Of a stretch of DNA of 64,000 nt, positions 23,750-33,980 are shown piece after piece. Both the position numbers and the translations under genes were made by a program. Within the stretch, counting starts at the first letter, position 1. The number at the start of each line of letters is the position of its first letter. The notes beneath the pieces were generated by a model, which was given only the letters and a program-made list of their open reading frames with translations, had not been told where the DNA came from and did no database searches. The stretch comes from Siphonodentalium dalli. Taxonomy: Eukaryota; Mollusca; Scaphopoda; Gadilida; Siphonodentaliidae. Location: contig CP136062.1 of assembly GCA_032622095.1 (NCBI GenBank), forward strand, positions 1,054,001 to 1,118,000. Direction: 5' to 3'.

Positions 23750-24604
23750 CCCTGCTGGACAAAACAAGTGTCCACTTAACTGCGGTGCAGTTAGCATTGC
23801 CACCGCGGCCGAAATGCTACTACACCGCAGCTCCACAAGCTAACTACAGTTGGGCCGTGGTGTAATTGTCATTCGGCATGGTGTACATGTAGTTTCTACG
23901 GTGTACTTTCATCAAACTGAAAAAAGACAATACAAACCAGAAATCTAACCACGGTGTACATGCCATTCGACCGCGAGGGTACTAGTAGTTGCCTTTCGCC
24001 ACAGTGAACTTGCTGTTTGGCCGCAGTGTACTTGCTGTTAGGCCGCGGTGCTCAACTGCAGTTACAAACTGACACCGCCAGGAATGGATCCAGGGATTTT
24101 TTGGGGACACCTGTTTTGGGACCATGATATGCCGAAGAGCCTGCATAAGAAAATGCACTGGCTTACATGTACCGGTACAAGGTCACGATAAAGGCCAATG
24201 TATTATCTTATATATGCGAGGCTCCTTAGATGGGAGGCTCTCATTTATATAAGAGAATGCATTGGCACAGGAATTTTGCAAAATTTCAAGAAGCCCCAGT
24301 CATGAAAGGGTTAAAATATTTCTCACTGGACACTTGATATAGAGTCTTTATTTGCTTAATCAACTGTATATTGATGATTTGCATTGCATGTTGTTGAATT
24401 ATAATATAATATTTTCCTTCAAAATATAGAAAATTCAGCTTTAATAAAACTATGCACTTGCAATTTGGGGGCATTTAGGACACCAGAGTTTGGGCGCCCA
24501 AACCTGTAACAGGTATCAAAAGAGCCCTGGATCCTTCCCTGGACACCGCAGCCGAACTGCACATACACCGCGGTGCCAATGGACACTTGTTTTGTCCAGC
24601 GAGG
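23750..24604. mobile_element. GC-rich TA-target element C, copy 1, interrupted by hAT
   Basis: Ends are CCCTGCTGGACAAAACAAGT and the complement of CCTCGCTGGACAAAACAAGT, flanked by TA (23748-23749, 24605-24606). Removing the hAT at 24079-24541 and one 8-bp duplication leaves 384 bp, the same length as copy 3. The interior carries repeated ACACCGCGGCCGAA..GGCAA boxes. A Tc1/mariner-like MITE is the simplest reading given the TA target. No ORF. Confidence 0.85.
24079..24541. mobile_element. hAT-like MITE, 463 bp, nested in element C
   Basis: Ends CAGGAATGGATCCAGGG and CCCTGGATCCTTCCCTG are inverted with two mismatches. A perfect 8-bp duplication GACACCGC lies at 24071-24078 and 24542-24549. The interior holds the 'cgaggctc' hairpin repeat and the TTTGGGCGCCCAAACCTG box shared with 15.9 kb. 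It inserted after element C was in place. Confidence 0.9.
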
Positions 24605-24660
24605 TACATATATGTATTTACATTAAGATTGAATAAAAGATAAAACTTGGTTTATGCTTA

Positions 24661-25473
24661 AAGGTACTAGTACTCAATCCGATCAGAGGGTCCTATATTA
24701 CTATTTCTTTGGCTTTGGGGGGTAAAAAATATTTGATTCGATTCAAGGAACCCATTAAACAAAGCTCAGAGTTATTAGATATTGATTTTTGAAATTTGTT
24801 ATTTTCTCGAGATGAGTACTAATAATTGCCCTTAACGTCGTAATCTGCTCGAGATGTGTACACCAAAACACTATTGAAACAGATAAGGATGGATAACTCT
24901 AAAATCAAGTGGTAATAATAACGCAGTTTTGACTGTTCTGGGCCAGAAAGAATAGAAATAACGAAACATCAAATATCGATATATGATCACCCTGAGCGTT
25001 GATTGGTACCCCGCTGGACAAAACAAGTGTCCATAGGCACCGCGGTGTATTTGCCGTTCGGCCGCGGTGTCAGAGTTTGTAACTGCAGTTGAGCACCGCG
25101 GCCGAACGGCAAGTACACCGTGGCCCAACAGCAAGTACACTGCGGCCGAAAGGCAACTACACCGCAGCCGAACGGCATGTACATGTACACCGTGGTTAGA
25201 TTTCTGGTTAGTATCGTCTTTTTTCAGTTTAATGAACGTACACCGCGGCAATTACACCATGGCCGAACGGCAAGTACACCGCGGCCCAACTGTAGTTAGC
25301 CGGTGGAGCCGCGGTGTAGTTGCATTTCAGCCACGGTGGCAACGCTAACTGCACCGCGGTTAGGTGGACACTTGTTTTGTCAAGCAGGGTAGGTTCCTCA
25401 GCTCAAATTAATTATTTTTACCCCCAAAGCCAAATAAATAGTAATATAGGGCCCTCTGATCGGATTGAGTATA
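24661..25473. mobile_element. TIR element with about 85-bp arms, hosting element C
   Basis: Left arm 24661-24753 (CAATCCGATCAGAGGG, CTATTTCTTTGGCTTTGGGG) is the inverse of the right arm 25392-25473. Excluding the nested element C the length is about 430 bp. Related copies lie at 36785-37125 (left arm missing) and 43495-43740 (partial). A TAGTAC hexamer is inserted in the left arm relative to the others. Superfamily unassigned. Confidence 0.75.
25009..25389. mobile_element. GC-rich TA-target element C, copy 2, 381 bp
   Basis: Flanked by TA at 25007-25008 and 25390-25391. Ends CCCCGCTGGACAAAACAAGT / ACTTGTTTTGTCAAGCAGGG. About five iterons of 22 bp with the consensus ACACCGCGGCCGAACGGCAA lie in the left half; inverted versions lie in the right half. 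The uninserted target, GATTGG-TA-GGTTCCTCA, is visible in the related repeat at 37029-37044, which confirms insertion into a single TA. Minus- and plus-strand ORFs here only read the iterons. Confidence 0.9.
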
Positions 25474-25744
25474 TGTGTGATTTGTTATTCAAATTTTCAT
25501 ACATTTGGTTACCGGTACATGTACATGTAGCAGTAAGATTTATAGTTACATGAAGATTTGTAGCTTCTTTGAATGTTATGTCAGTCACATGGAATTGTCC
25601 CATTACTATTTACATGTACATATACATGTACAGTATACTAAATAGAATTAAAAATAACTAATGTACCAAAAGGCTAATTACATATTAGGATATTCATCAG
25701 ATTGATCAATATTAACAGATCTACTACTAAATAGTACTTAACAG

Positions 25745-25940
25745 TAGGCCTGTGAAGACTCATTGTGAATCCAGTGTACCGCTATACATGTACACTTCAA
25801 ACAATACATATATCGTATTGTGCCACACATGTACATGTTATAGGCCTGTAAAGACTCATCATGAATCCAGTGTACCGCTATACATGTAGATTTCAAACAA
25901 TAACGGTACACGGTACATGTATCGTATTGCATCATACCGG
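25745..25940 (+). repeat. Two-unit tandem repeat, about 97 bp
   Basis: Units begin TAGGCCTGTGAAGACTCAT and TAGGCCTGTAAAGACTCAT, and share GAATCCAGTGTACCGCTATA and ATCGTATTG. They differ mainly in TACATG and CGGTAC insertions. Confidence 0.8.
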
Positions 25941-26234
25941 TAAATGCACAGATAATGATGGATAATGCAGTGCTTTTTTGCAAATACAGTGTATATATAC
26001 GGTACCTCACTTCAAACTCTCCCGGGAATTTTTATTTTACATTCAAAACGACGAGTTTTCCTGTGTCCGGTGTCCATTGAAAAACCAATCTGATACTGAT
26101 ATTAAAATAATTATAAAAGGAATAATTTTGAGTTACATATATAAACATGCACGCATAAAACACATATCTCAGTTTATGTAGGTTATATTGAGCTAGTGAC
26201 ATTTAAATTTACTCGTATCAATGGATGTACGGTA

Positions 26235-26620
26235 TCAATGTTACATGTACATTATTACACCAGGACTGGGTACATGTACATCACACGAGTGGGCAGTACT
26301 TTATAAACATGGTCATACGGTATGCTATATGGAGAGTCGTGCAGTGCATGATAGAAGATTAAAGCTCCTGTGGTTTCACACCAGTGATATGTCCTCAATA
26401 TACCAGTACTTATATGGCAGGGATGTAGGTGTCAACACTGCAGATTACGGTATGTCTTCAAAATACTACAAATTGGTCAGCTTATAACTACCGGTACATA
26501 GTTGCATGCTTACAGCTAGTTCAATTTGTGCGATGGAATGGGCTCGTGGACACCGGTTCGACCATATGGTTTGGTCCGGTGAATTGGATAAATATTTCAA
26601 TTAAATCCTCCGTACTATCA
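26235..26620 (+). repeat. Dispersed repeat X, copy 1
   Basis: Aligns with 44882-45230: ACCAGGACTGGGTACAT, TATGCTATATGGAGAGTCGT, TTCACACCAGTGATA and CTTACAGCTAGTTCAATTTG. One reading frame keeps VLYKHGHTVCYMESRA in both copies, but I recognise no domain. Probably a mobile-element fragment. Confidence 0.65.
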
Positions 26621-26754
26621 AATGCTCGGACTACCGGTACATGTAATCATGTATATATATGTTGTATTGGCTTATCCCAAAGTGTAGCAGTCTCAATTCT
26701 ATTGCTACATACAGCTATGCTCTTATTAAGGGACCTGTTTAATGAGGTTATGGG

Positions 26755-26965
26755 CTGGTACGTACCGCGGTGATACCACCAGAATACCATGGTGATACCA
26801 CCAGAATACCACGTTTATTTTGTACCGCGGTGGAGGCGGTCGATCCGCGGTACTGGGCGGTATTCTTACCTCTGGTCACCACAGGTCACCGCGTTATTGG
26901 TGCTCGTTACCACAATACACCGCGTCATCCTCCACTGCGAAGTGAAAACATGCATGAAAAAAACT
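26755..26965. repeat. ACCGCGGT-rich fragment related to the 343-bp MITE
   Basis: A tandem pair of ATACCACCAGAATACCA-type units, then GTACCGCGGTGGAGGCGGTC and CACCGCGTTATTGGTG. It shares composition and the GTTATTGGTG end motif with the MITE, but ends and target duplication are not clear. Confidence 0.45.
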
Positions 26966-27309
26966 AGGCGGCCTGCAGGAATCCAATTCATGATCTCGGG
27001 AAGTTAAAAAAAACATTATTGTAAGGATGGTACCCGCCTTCGTTCTCTCTCGGGCTACATGTATGTCTATGCAAGATAGCGTCACGCGGTTGGATACGTG
27101 ATGTATAACTTCTATATCTCATGCCAAAAACCAAAAAATAGGTTTGTTTCGGGTATGGGATTAGATACAACGGCGCCCAATGGCATACCGATCTATTTCA
27201 TCTGATTTTGCTGGAATCCATACATACCCTTTCACAAGAATACAGGGTAAATTGTGAGAATATTTGCGAGAATCTAGATTTGGATTCTCGCCGAAATATA
27301 AGCACTGCG

Positions 27310-27440
27310 GTTTATGTTTTCAAAATGAGAGATAATTCTAAGATGCCCTTTATTTCTTTAAATATCACTTTTACGAAATAACGGCCTTGTCTAAAGAGTT
27401 ACACCATAAAGACAAAAACTTAGCAAACTTATTGGACACT
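27310..27440 (+). repeat. Paralogous fragment, also at 58655-58760
   Basis: TCACTTTTACGAAATAACGG and AGAGTTACACCA.AAAGACA are shared by both copies over about 120 bp. Function unknown. Confidence 0.65.
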
Positions 27441-28091
27441 CAAAACTGCGATGACACATTGCTCATTTTATACGTCATACTGTATGTGCATAGAAATGGG
27501 AGCTCTTAGAAGGGGTCCGACTAGTCAAGTAGTAGTCGATTACCGTACAGGTCTCTGAATTTGCAGTTATTTTGTGTCGTTAGTGAACATTCAGACGACC
27601 ATGATACAATCGTAAGTGGAGGCATCGGGACCTGACGAAATTACGGATAGTTTATTGATAGATACCGGTAGACTGAGGGGTCGTCATACATGATTTTTTA
27701 CGTACACATGTAACAGAACGAGAAAGAGAAATGCGGGAGTCGCACCGAAAGTTGGCAGCACCCAGAATCCCAAGCCAGTCACACATCCAAGCGGCTTCGA
27801 CATTGCTTAACTTCGGTGATCACACAAAGCGTCTAACGACCATGACCAAGAAATCTAGACCTCTCGAGCAGAGAAGTCATCGGCCTTCTACATTTACAAT
27901 GCGACAGCTATACACACAACTGCGATTACATTGCAAGTGGAAGTATCCAAGGATAAGCCACGATTTTGAATCTAAAATCAAACAGTGCTTGATATTATTG
28001 ACATTATTTTTTTTCTTGCGATTATGACGTCAGCTACTTCCTACGATGGAAATTCTTCCACTTACGAATGAATCATGGTCACCTTAGTGTA

Positions 28092-28475
28092 CCCTGCTGG
28101 ACAAAACAAGTGTCCATTGGCACCGCTGTGAATTTGCCGTTTGGCCGCGGTGTCAGAGTTTGTAACAGCAGTTGAGCACCGTGGGCCGAACAGCAAGTAA
28201 ACTCAGACACTGCGGCCAAACAGCAAGTTCACTGCGGCTGAAAGGCAACTACTCTCGCAGTCGAATGGCATGTACACCATGGTTAGATTTCTGGTTTGTA
28301 TTGTCTTTTTTCAGTTTGATGAAAGTACACCGTCGCAACTACACCATGCTGAATGGCAGTTATACCGCGGCCTAACTGTAGTTAGCCAGTGGAGCTACGG
28401 TGTAGTTGCATTTCGGCCGCAGTGGCAACGCTAACCGCACTGCAGTTAAGTGGACACTTGTTTTGTCCAGCAGGG
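28092..28475. mobile_element. GC-rich TA-target element C, copy 3, 384 bp
   Basis: Flanked by TA at 28090-28091 and 28476-28477. Ends CCCTGCTGGACAAAACAAGT and its complement are perfect. It sits inside the GTGTAC terminus of a PIF-like unit. The uninserted version, CCTTAGTG-TA-CATTCAGACG, is present at 38698-38716. The interior carries the same CACCGCGGCCGAA-type iterons as the other copies. Confidence 0.9.
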
Positions 28476-28801
28476 TACGTTCAGACAACCATGATTCAAT
28501 TGTAAGTGGAGGAATCGAGCCTGACGTGGATACCGGTTGTTTGTTCAGAGGATTGCGAGGTCGCGTACATTATGATATCATAGATTGTTCCTAAAGCATG
28601 CGATTGACTATCCTACGGTCATTTCCAGCTACAATTTTTACATACACAAGACTGCGATTACGCCGCAAGTGGAGATAACCAAGAATACGCCACAATTTCG
28701 CATCTAAAATCAAACAGAGCTTGATATTATTTTATGACCTACGATTTTGACGTGGGCATGCGCAGTCCAGTTACTTCTTACGACGGAAATATGTCCACTT
28801 A

Positions 28802-29167
28802 GTGTACCTTCAGACGACCACGATACAATCGTAAGTGGAGGAATCGGGCCCGACGAGATCGTGGATAGTTTGTTCAGACGATTGCGATGTCACATGCATT
28901 ATGATATCGTAGGTTGTTCTAAAGCATGTGATTGACTAACCTACGGTCATCTTTACGTACACACGACTGCGATTACGTCGCAAGTGGAGCTGGAGGTAAC
29001 CAAGGATACGCAAAGATTTCGTATCTAAAATCAAACAGCGCTTGATATTAATTTATGACCTACGATTTTTACGTGGGCATGCGCAGTCCATATTCCGGTT
29101 ACATCCTACGATGGAAATCTTTCCACTTACGATTGTATCATGCCTTCGTGGTTGTCTGAAGGTACAC
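28802..29167. mobile_element. PIF/Harbinger-like MITE, 366 bp, nested
   Basis: Ends GTGTACCTTCAGACGACC and the complement of GTGTACCTTCAGACAACC. The left TTA is at 28799-28801; a TTA reappears at 29172-29174 after four extra bases. It inserted in the TTA of CCACTTACGATTG, part of the terminal repeat of a relative. Confidence 0.7.
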
Positions 29168-29484
29168 AAGTTTACGATTGTATCGTGGTCGTCTGAATGA
29201 ACACTTAATGTTCACTTAGTGCAATGATTCATTGATTGTAACAGTTGTTGGTATCTTATCAATGGTTGCTGATTGAATATCAGCAAAGAAAGATCACCAT
29301 ATAGAACTGTGAACAGAATGACAATACGGGTCAATACCACATGCCATGGTCATGTCAGATGTGTTGATGGTGCATCGGATATTCCAACATAATCCAAGTG
29401 TTTCTGTTGTTTACATTTGCAAAATTGTCATCACGTTAAAAGTATCTATGCTTAGATTTTTAATAATGGAGTTCACAAACATGC

Positions 29485-29795
29485 GCACATATCCCCATAC
29501 GAAAGTACCCCCACATACCAAGTTTCGTCGAAATGCCGTGATATTCGGGCCTTTGACCTTGAAATTACCCGATTTCAAGGTCAATGTCGCACGAGCAAAT
29601 TAATAGGTCCATGTCACTCCCCGGCCGAAAATACCCCCACATACAAAGTTTCATCGAAATAGGCTCTGCCGTTTTCGTGTCCATCGATTACAGACAGACA
29701 GACACACCGACAGATCTTCCAAAATATACAATAACAGTAACAAACGAGAGGCCGATCACGATCGGCAGATGTTTAACCCATACCTTGGCGACAGT
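29485..29795 (+). mobile_element. Hairpin-ended tandem-core element, family F4
   Basis: Two core units (TACCCCCACATACCAAGTTT and TACCCCCACATACAAAGTTT, about 130 bp apart), then ACAGACAGACAGACACACCG, AGATCTTCCAAAATATA, and a terminal palindrome GGCCGATCACGATCGGC at about 29751. The same ordering is inverted at 9.2 kb. Non-coding. Confidence 0.65.
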
Positions 29796-29884
29796 GATCA
29801 GCTATTTCCAGTTTGAACGCGAAAATCCATAAGCCATAGTCTTGTCAAGATACATCCTAAGTATTGATGAGTAGAAAGAAGAAC

Positions 29885-30295
29885 ATTCTGCAGAAAACAA
29901 TCTGCACACAGGTATGAACAGATAGAATCAATATTATCCAAGCAAGAAAAGAATCTGCACACAGGTATTATTAAACATGTAGAATCAAGATTATCCAAGC
30001 AAGAGGATCAAGAATATCCAAGCAAGACAAGAATCTTCACATATGTATGAACAGGTAGGATCAAGATTATCCAAGCATGACAAGAATCTGCACACAGGTA
30101 TTAACATGTAGAATCAAGAATATCCAAGCAAGGGGAAAAAGAATATCCAAGCAAGACAAGAATCTGCACACAGGTATTAACATGTAGAATCAAGAATATC
30201 CAAGCAAGAGGATCAAGAATATCCAAGCAAGACAAGAATCTGCACACAGGTATTAACATGTAGAATCAAGAATATCCAAGCAAGAGTGATCAAGT
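29885..30295 (+). repeat. Short tandem repeat, 60-76-bp units
   Basis: GAATCTGCACACAGGTAT with AACATGTAGAATCAAGA and ATATCCAAGCAAGA recurs about six times. The spacing varies because the ATCCAAGCAAGA subunit is itself duplicated. Confidence 0.85.
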
Positions 30296-30734
30296 GTTCT
30301 CTGCAAAATATCCTTATAGATCTCAGTTGTGCAGCTTTCTCTGGAAGTTACATGTTAGGTTGTGATGTGTTGGGTCTGATAACAGATGCCTAAATAGCCA
30401 TTGCATTGAAAGTGGCTGGCTCTTGTGATAACAAACAAATCATTCTCTACATGGCAGATGACATGAAGTGATTAAAAACATATCACTTTGTTTCATTTAT
30501 CAACAGTGTTCTAAAATCTGACCCATGTCTCATTAATTTTCTCAAATGGCAGTTAGTTTAGAAAATTCCAGAGAGGATATATATATAAAATCAGAAGTTA
30601 TGGAATTCTCATTAAATTTAAATTGATCAAATAACTGAACCCCAGTTGCATAAAGATGCTTGAATCTCAAGATTAGCTAAATGATTTTAGCAATGTTCTA
30701 AAGCCCATTTTTGGTAACTTAACCTACAAAACCC

Positions 30735-31432
30735 TTTATTAAACAGCATGTGCTGTGTATTGTTGAAACTTTAAAAAAAAATTAGATACCATAGCCTTTA
30801 TCTGCACATTGGCATAAGAGACATCAGAAAATAATATAGCCATATTAATAGCCAAGTAGTCCAAAGGCATGGGATGGAATTGATGAATATGGCTCCAAAC
30901 AAATTCACCAGTACATGACAATATTTTGGACCGATTTAAACCAAATTTGGTGTGCTGACTCAGGGTAACGTTGGTGGAGTTATAATAGTGTTAGTTTTTT
31001 TAATTTTGTTATTTAAATTATTATTTATTTTTTTTAATTATTTAAAAACAAATATTTTATTATTTTTTTTTGTTATGTATTTAATTATGTTATTTTGTTT
31101 TGTTAGATTGAGCAAGGAATTAAATATAATTTTTTTTTTTAAGAGTGAATATTTTTTCGAAAAAGGGCCATAACTCAGTTAAAAATAGTCGGATCAAACC
31201 CATATTCGAACTCGATCTGTCTTTTATGCTGAGAAATTCATATACAAAATTTGGTTCCGATCAGATATAAAATGTTCGAGTTATCGCACCATGCGTAAAG
31301 TGTCTACAGACAGACAGACAGACAGACAGACAGACGGACGGACGGACGGACGGACGGACGGACTAACGACGAGTGGTCAATCCGGGCAACGACACTATGT
31401 TTACCATACTATGGTATGGGTAAACATAAAAA
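30735..31432 (+). mobile_element. Hairpin-ended element, family F2, copy 2
   Basis: Best-preserved 3' half: GGGCCATAACTCAGTTAAAA, TCGGATCAAACCCATATTCG, a GACA-then-GACG microsatellite at 31306-31362, GACGAGTGGTCAA, and a 27-nt hairpin (31399-31425) with nested arms GTTTACC/GGTAAAC and CATA/TATG. Poly-A/T-rich centre at 31000-31140. No ORF of interest. Confidence 0.7.
31306..31362 (+). repeat. (GACA)n(GACG)n microsatellite
   Basis: A GACA run changes cleanly to a GACG run just before the 3' hairpin of the F2 element. Confidence 0.9.
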
Positions 31433-31438
31433 CTATAA

Positions 31439-33685
31439 GGCCTAAAAAAAAATACATTTGTTTCCGCTAACAAGCTGAAAAAAATTAGGGTAGGTAGGTA
31501 GGCTTAACTTTTTTTTTTCAGTATCTTTAAAACTAACTGTATAATACTGGTCAATTACCTAAACTATGCACTTCTTAGCCTCAATCAGGTTAACCCAAAT
31601 GACAGAGGAACTAGAAACTCCAATTCAATCTTTCATATGCTTCAATATTTACATATATTCTAGTCTATATACTAATATAGTCTTTGATAATCCTAACATT
31701 TCCCTTATGGTCTGGCGACAACTGGAGTCAGTCCACCACCACTGCACTGTCACATATTGGAGTGACCGTCTTGTACCGATCTCTTAATGATGGCTTCACA
31801 ACCCCACCTTCTCCGCATTCAGTGAAGGATCTAGGTATTTTTTGGCAGGCCTTAATGTTCCCCACAACTCACAGCGTTTACCGATGTCCCCAAATTATAG
31901 AAATGTCCCCAAATTAGAAGGCACATTCATTTGACAAAATGTCACCGCAAAATCACCCTTTTTGTGACCTGTTTGTTTGCGTATATGGCTTCATTTAACC
32001 ACAACAAATCAACTTTCTAACTTTGTTCAGGTTCACATATACATGTACATGTAGTTAGATTAAATTAAATTATAATTGGAAATACCCATGATCAGTGTTG
32101 GTGGACTGCTTGGTGAACTTTCAAGCACCATACATCTATAAAATGGGTTTGTTGATGTCAAATGATCCAATATTCCCAAATGGTAAATTAATTGTGACCT
32201 ACCGGTACAAAACTTGAATATATAAGGGTAACATAATTTGCTGAAAGCTGATATAAGCCCATGTTGCCAGGAAATGATGTGGGGGCCATTGGTTCATTTC
32301 TTTCACCTTTCATATGCTTCAGAAACAACCAGACAGCCCCCATTTTGGACTTACTGTAAAAAAGCCCCCGTACCCCTAATAGTCACAATGGAGTACCCCC
32401 CCTCCTCGCAAACCCACCATCTCGGTCCCCCAATACCGCTATTCTCAAAGTAATTGACCAGAAAAACAGGGTGATACCCCGGTCATGACCGCGGTGATAC
32501 CGGTAATAAACGGTAGCGGTATCAAGACGGTCATGGGGTGGAGTTACGGTATTGGGCGATAATGATACTTCAGTCTTTTAGCGGGCACCGCATTAATTTT
32601 GTTGAATACCGCGGTGATTTTCATGGAACTCTTTGAGGGGAGGTATTTACTCACACATACTTGTTCGCGTTAACAAGCGGTATCAGTACCGCGGTATTGG
32701 AGGATACCGCGGTATAGTACCGCCATATTAACGGGGTGACACCACGTTATTGGTGGTCAATTACTTTAAGTATAGCGGTATGTCCCCAAATTAGCCTAAT
32801 CTAAAAGCCTGTTTTTGGGGACACCTGTTTTTGGGCAATGATATTCCAAAGGCATAACCTGAAGGCGGAAGGTTTGGGAGGGGTGACCCCCTGCTGATGG
32901 TGGGGGTTCTCCCCCTGGAAATTTTTTGAAAATCCATTGCATTTAGAGCTAATCTAGGGCATTTTGAGTCAGAATTTTGAATTTTACTGAGAGGTCAATT
33001 TGATCAAGTTTTCAAGCATAACTTTGGAAAAAAAATTATATGTATGGATTGGAAATGCTTATAAGTTATTATCAGATATCTTTTGTTTTAATGGATTATG
33101 CTTATCCTGCTTGAAATGAGACTTATCATTATCACTCTAATTCATATAATAGGCTATTTTATAAAATTAAAGTGAGACACATACCGGTATATAATATACT
33201 ACATGTAGTACAGAAACAATGTCTATTAAGTTAGTAATTATTATTTATAGTACTACTATCTATGTTAATTTTTCATTTAGTTATGAGATCCCACCTGATA
33301 ACCAGGTTGATTCGATCAAATTGTTAATGTTCCTGTACTGTATTTGATTGAAATACTGAAGTCATAACAAACCTGAACTGAAACTATTTGAAGTTTTCAC
33401 AGATGAAAGCTAAATAAAGCCAAACATACTTTACAGTATGATTCCAACTGTTAAACTTAAATCTTTTTGTAAACTTAAATTTCTTATGTCAATATATATA
33501 AAGGTTTTCATCTTGTTATGATATGAATTGGGACCTAAATTGAGAATTTTTTTTTTTTTAAATAAATAACAAAAAATTTTGGGTCCAATTTTTTGTGTGC
33601 AATGGCAATAAAAAGTTTAGGGTCAGGGATTTAAAATAGGGTCGGTCGGGTTAGCGGAAACAAACGTCTTTTTTTTTTTTAGGCC
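31439..33685. mobile_element. TIR element, 2247 bp, PIF/Harbinger-like, with nested MITE
   Basis: Ends GGCCTAAAAAAAAATAC...TTTGTTTCCGCTAAC and the complement match over about 35 bp. TAA flanks both sides (31436-31438, 33686-33688), suggesting a 3-bp target. The interior contains a hAT-like terminus relic near 31821 (CAGTGAAGGATCTAGGTATT), the 343-bp MITE at 32436-32778 and GTCCCCAAATTAG repeats. No transposase ORF is recognised. Confidence 0.65.
32436..32778 (+). mobile_element. 343-bp ACCGCGGT-rich MITE (family B), copy 1
   Basis: Ends CCGCTATTCTCAAAGTAATT and the complement of CCGCTATACTTAAAGTAATT. TA flanks at 32434-32435 and 32779-32780. The interior holds several ACCGCGGT palindromes. 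Same length and near-identical to the copy at 44166-44508. Confidence 0.9.
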
Positions 33686-33689
33686 TAAG

Positions 33690-33980
33690 TTGATTTCGTT
33701 AATTGTTGCATTCCATATGCGGATGCATGCATGTGGGTGCCAGTGGAATATATAGTTTTTCTGTGAAAAAAAGTTTTCCCAAGCCATAGGCTCATATACA
33801 TGTAGGGCTATAGCGCCACCGAATAAATGCTCCCAAATGGAATCTATTTCAGTTAGTAAATAGAGTAATAAAATAACATGTTGATTTTGTTGCATTCCAA
33901 ATCTACATGCATGTACATGTATGTGTGGCAGGTGGGATTACACAATACAGTTTTAGTTCAATAAAGTGTTCCCACGCGCC
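33690..33980 (+). repeat. Two-unit direct repeat, about 100 bp each
   Basis: 33690-33790 and 33882-33978 share TTGATTT.GTT, TTGTTGCATTCCA, GCATG.ATGTG, ATACAGTTTT-type and AGT.TTCCCA segments in the same order. Function unknown. Confidence 0.5.

Larger units (their letters stand above)
27583..29204. mobile_element. PIF/Harbinger-like composite with nested units
   Basis: Outer ends GTGAACATTCAGACGACC and the complement of GTGTTCATTCAGACGACC are flanked by TTA (27580-27582, 29205-29207). It contains the TIR ATACAATCGTAAGTGGAGG, element C at 28092-28475 and a complete 366-bp relative at 28802-29167. TTA targets and subterminal repeats suggest PIF/Harbinger. The internal 98-codon ORF (27731-28027) has no recognisable domain. 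Confidence 0.6.
27525..29480. repeat. Composite block duplicated at 37345-39340
   Basis: Colinear matches: 27525-27580 with 37345-37395, 27790-28090 with 37700-38000, 28478-28800 and 29100-29480 with 38706-39340. Shared strings include TCTAGACCTCTCGAGCAGAG and TGATGGTGCATCG. The two copies carry different insertions (element C here, a 673-bp element there). Confidence 0.7.

Noticed and set aside
29747-29770. Classical Helitron 3' end (hairpin then CTRR)
   Set aside because: The palindrome GGCCGATCACGATCGGC is hairpin-forming, but no CTRR lies at the expected distance on either strand, so only a looser Helentron-type reading is offered.
29885-30295. CRISPR-like array
   Set aside because: The repeated parts are contiguous variants of one unit with no unique spacers of regular length, and the context is eukaryotic.
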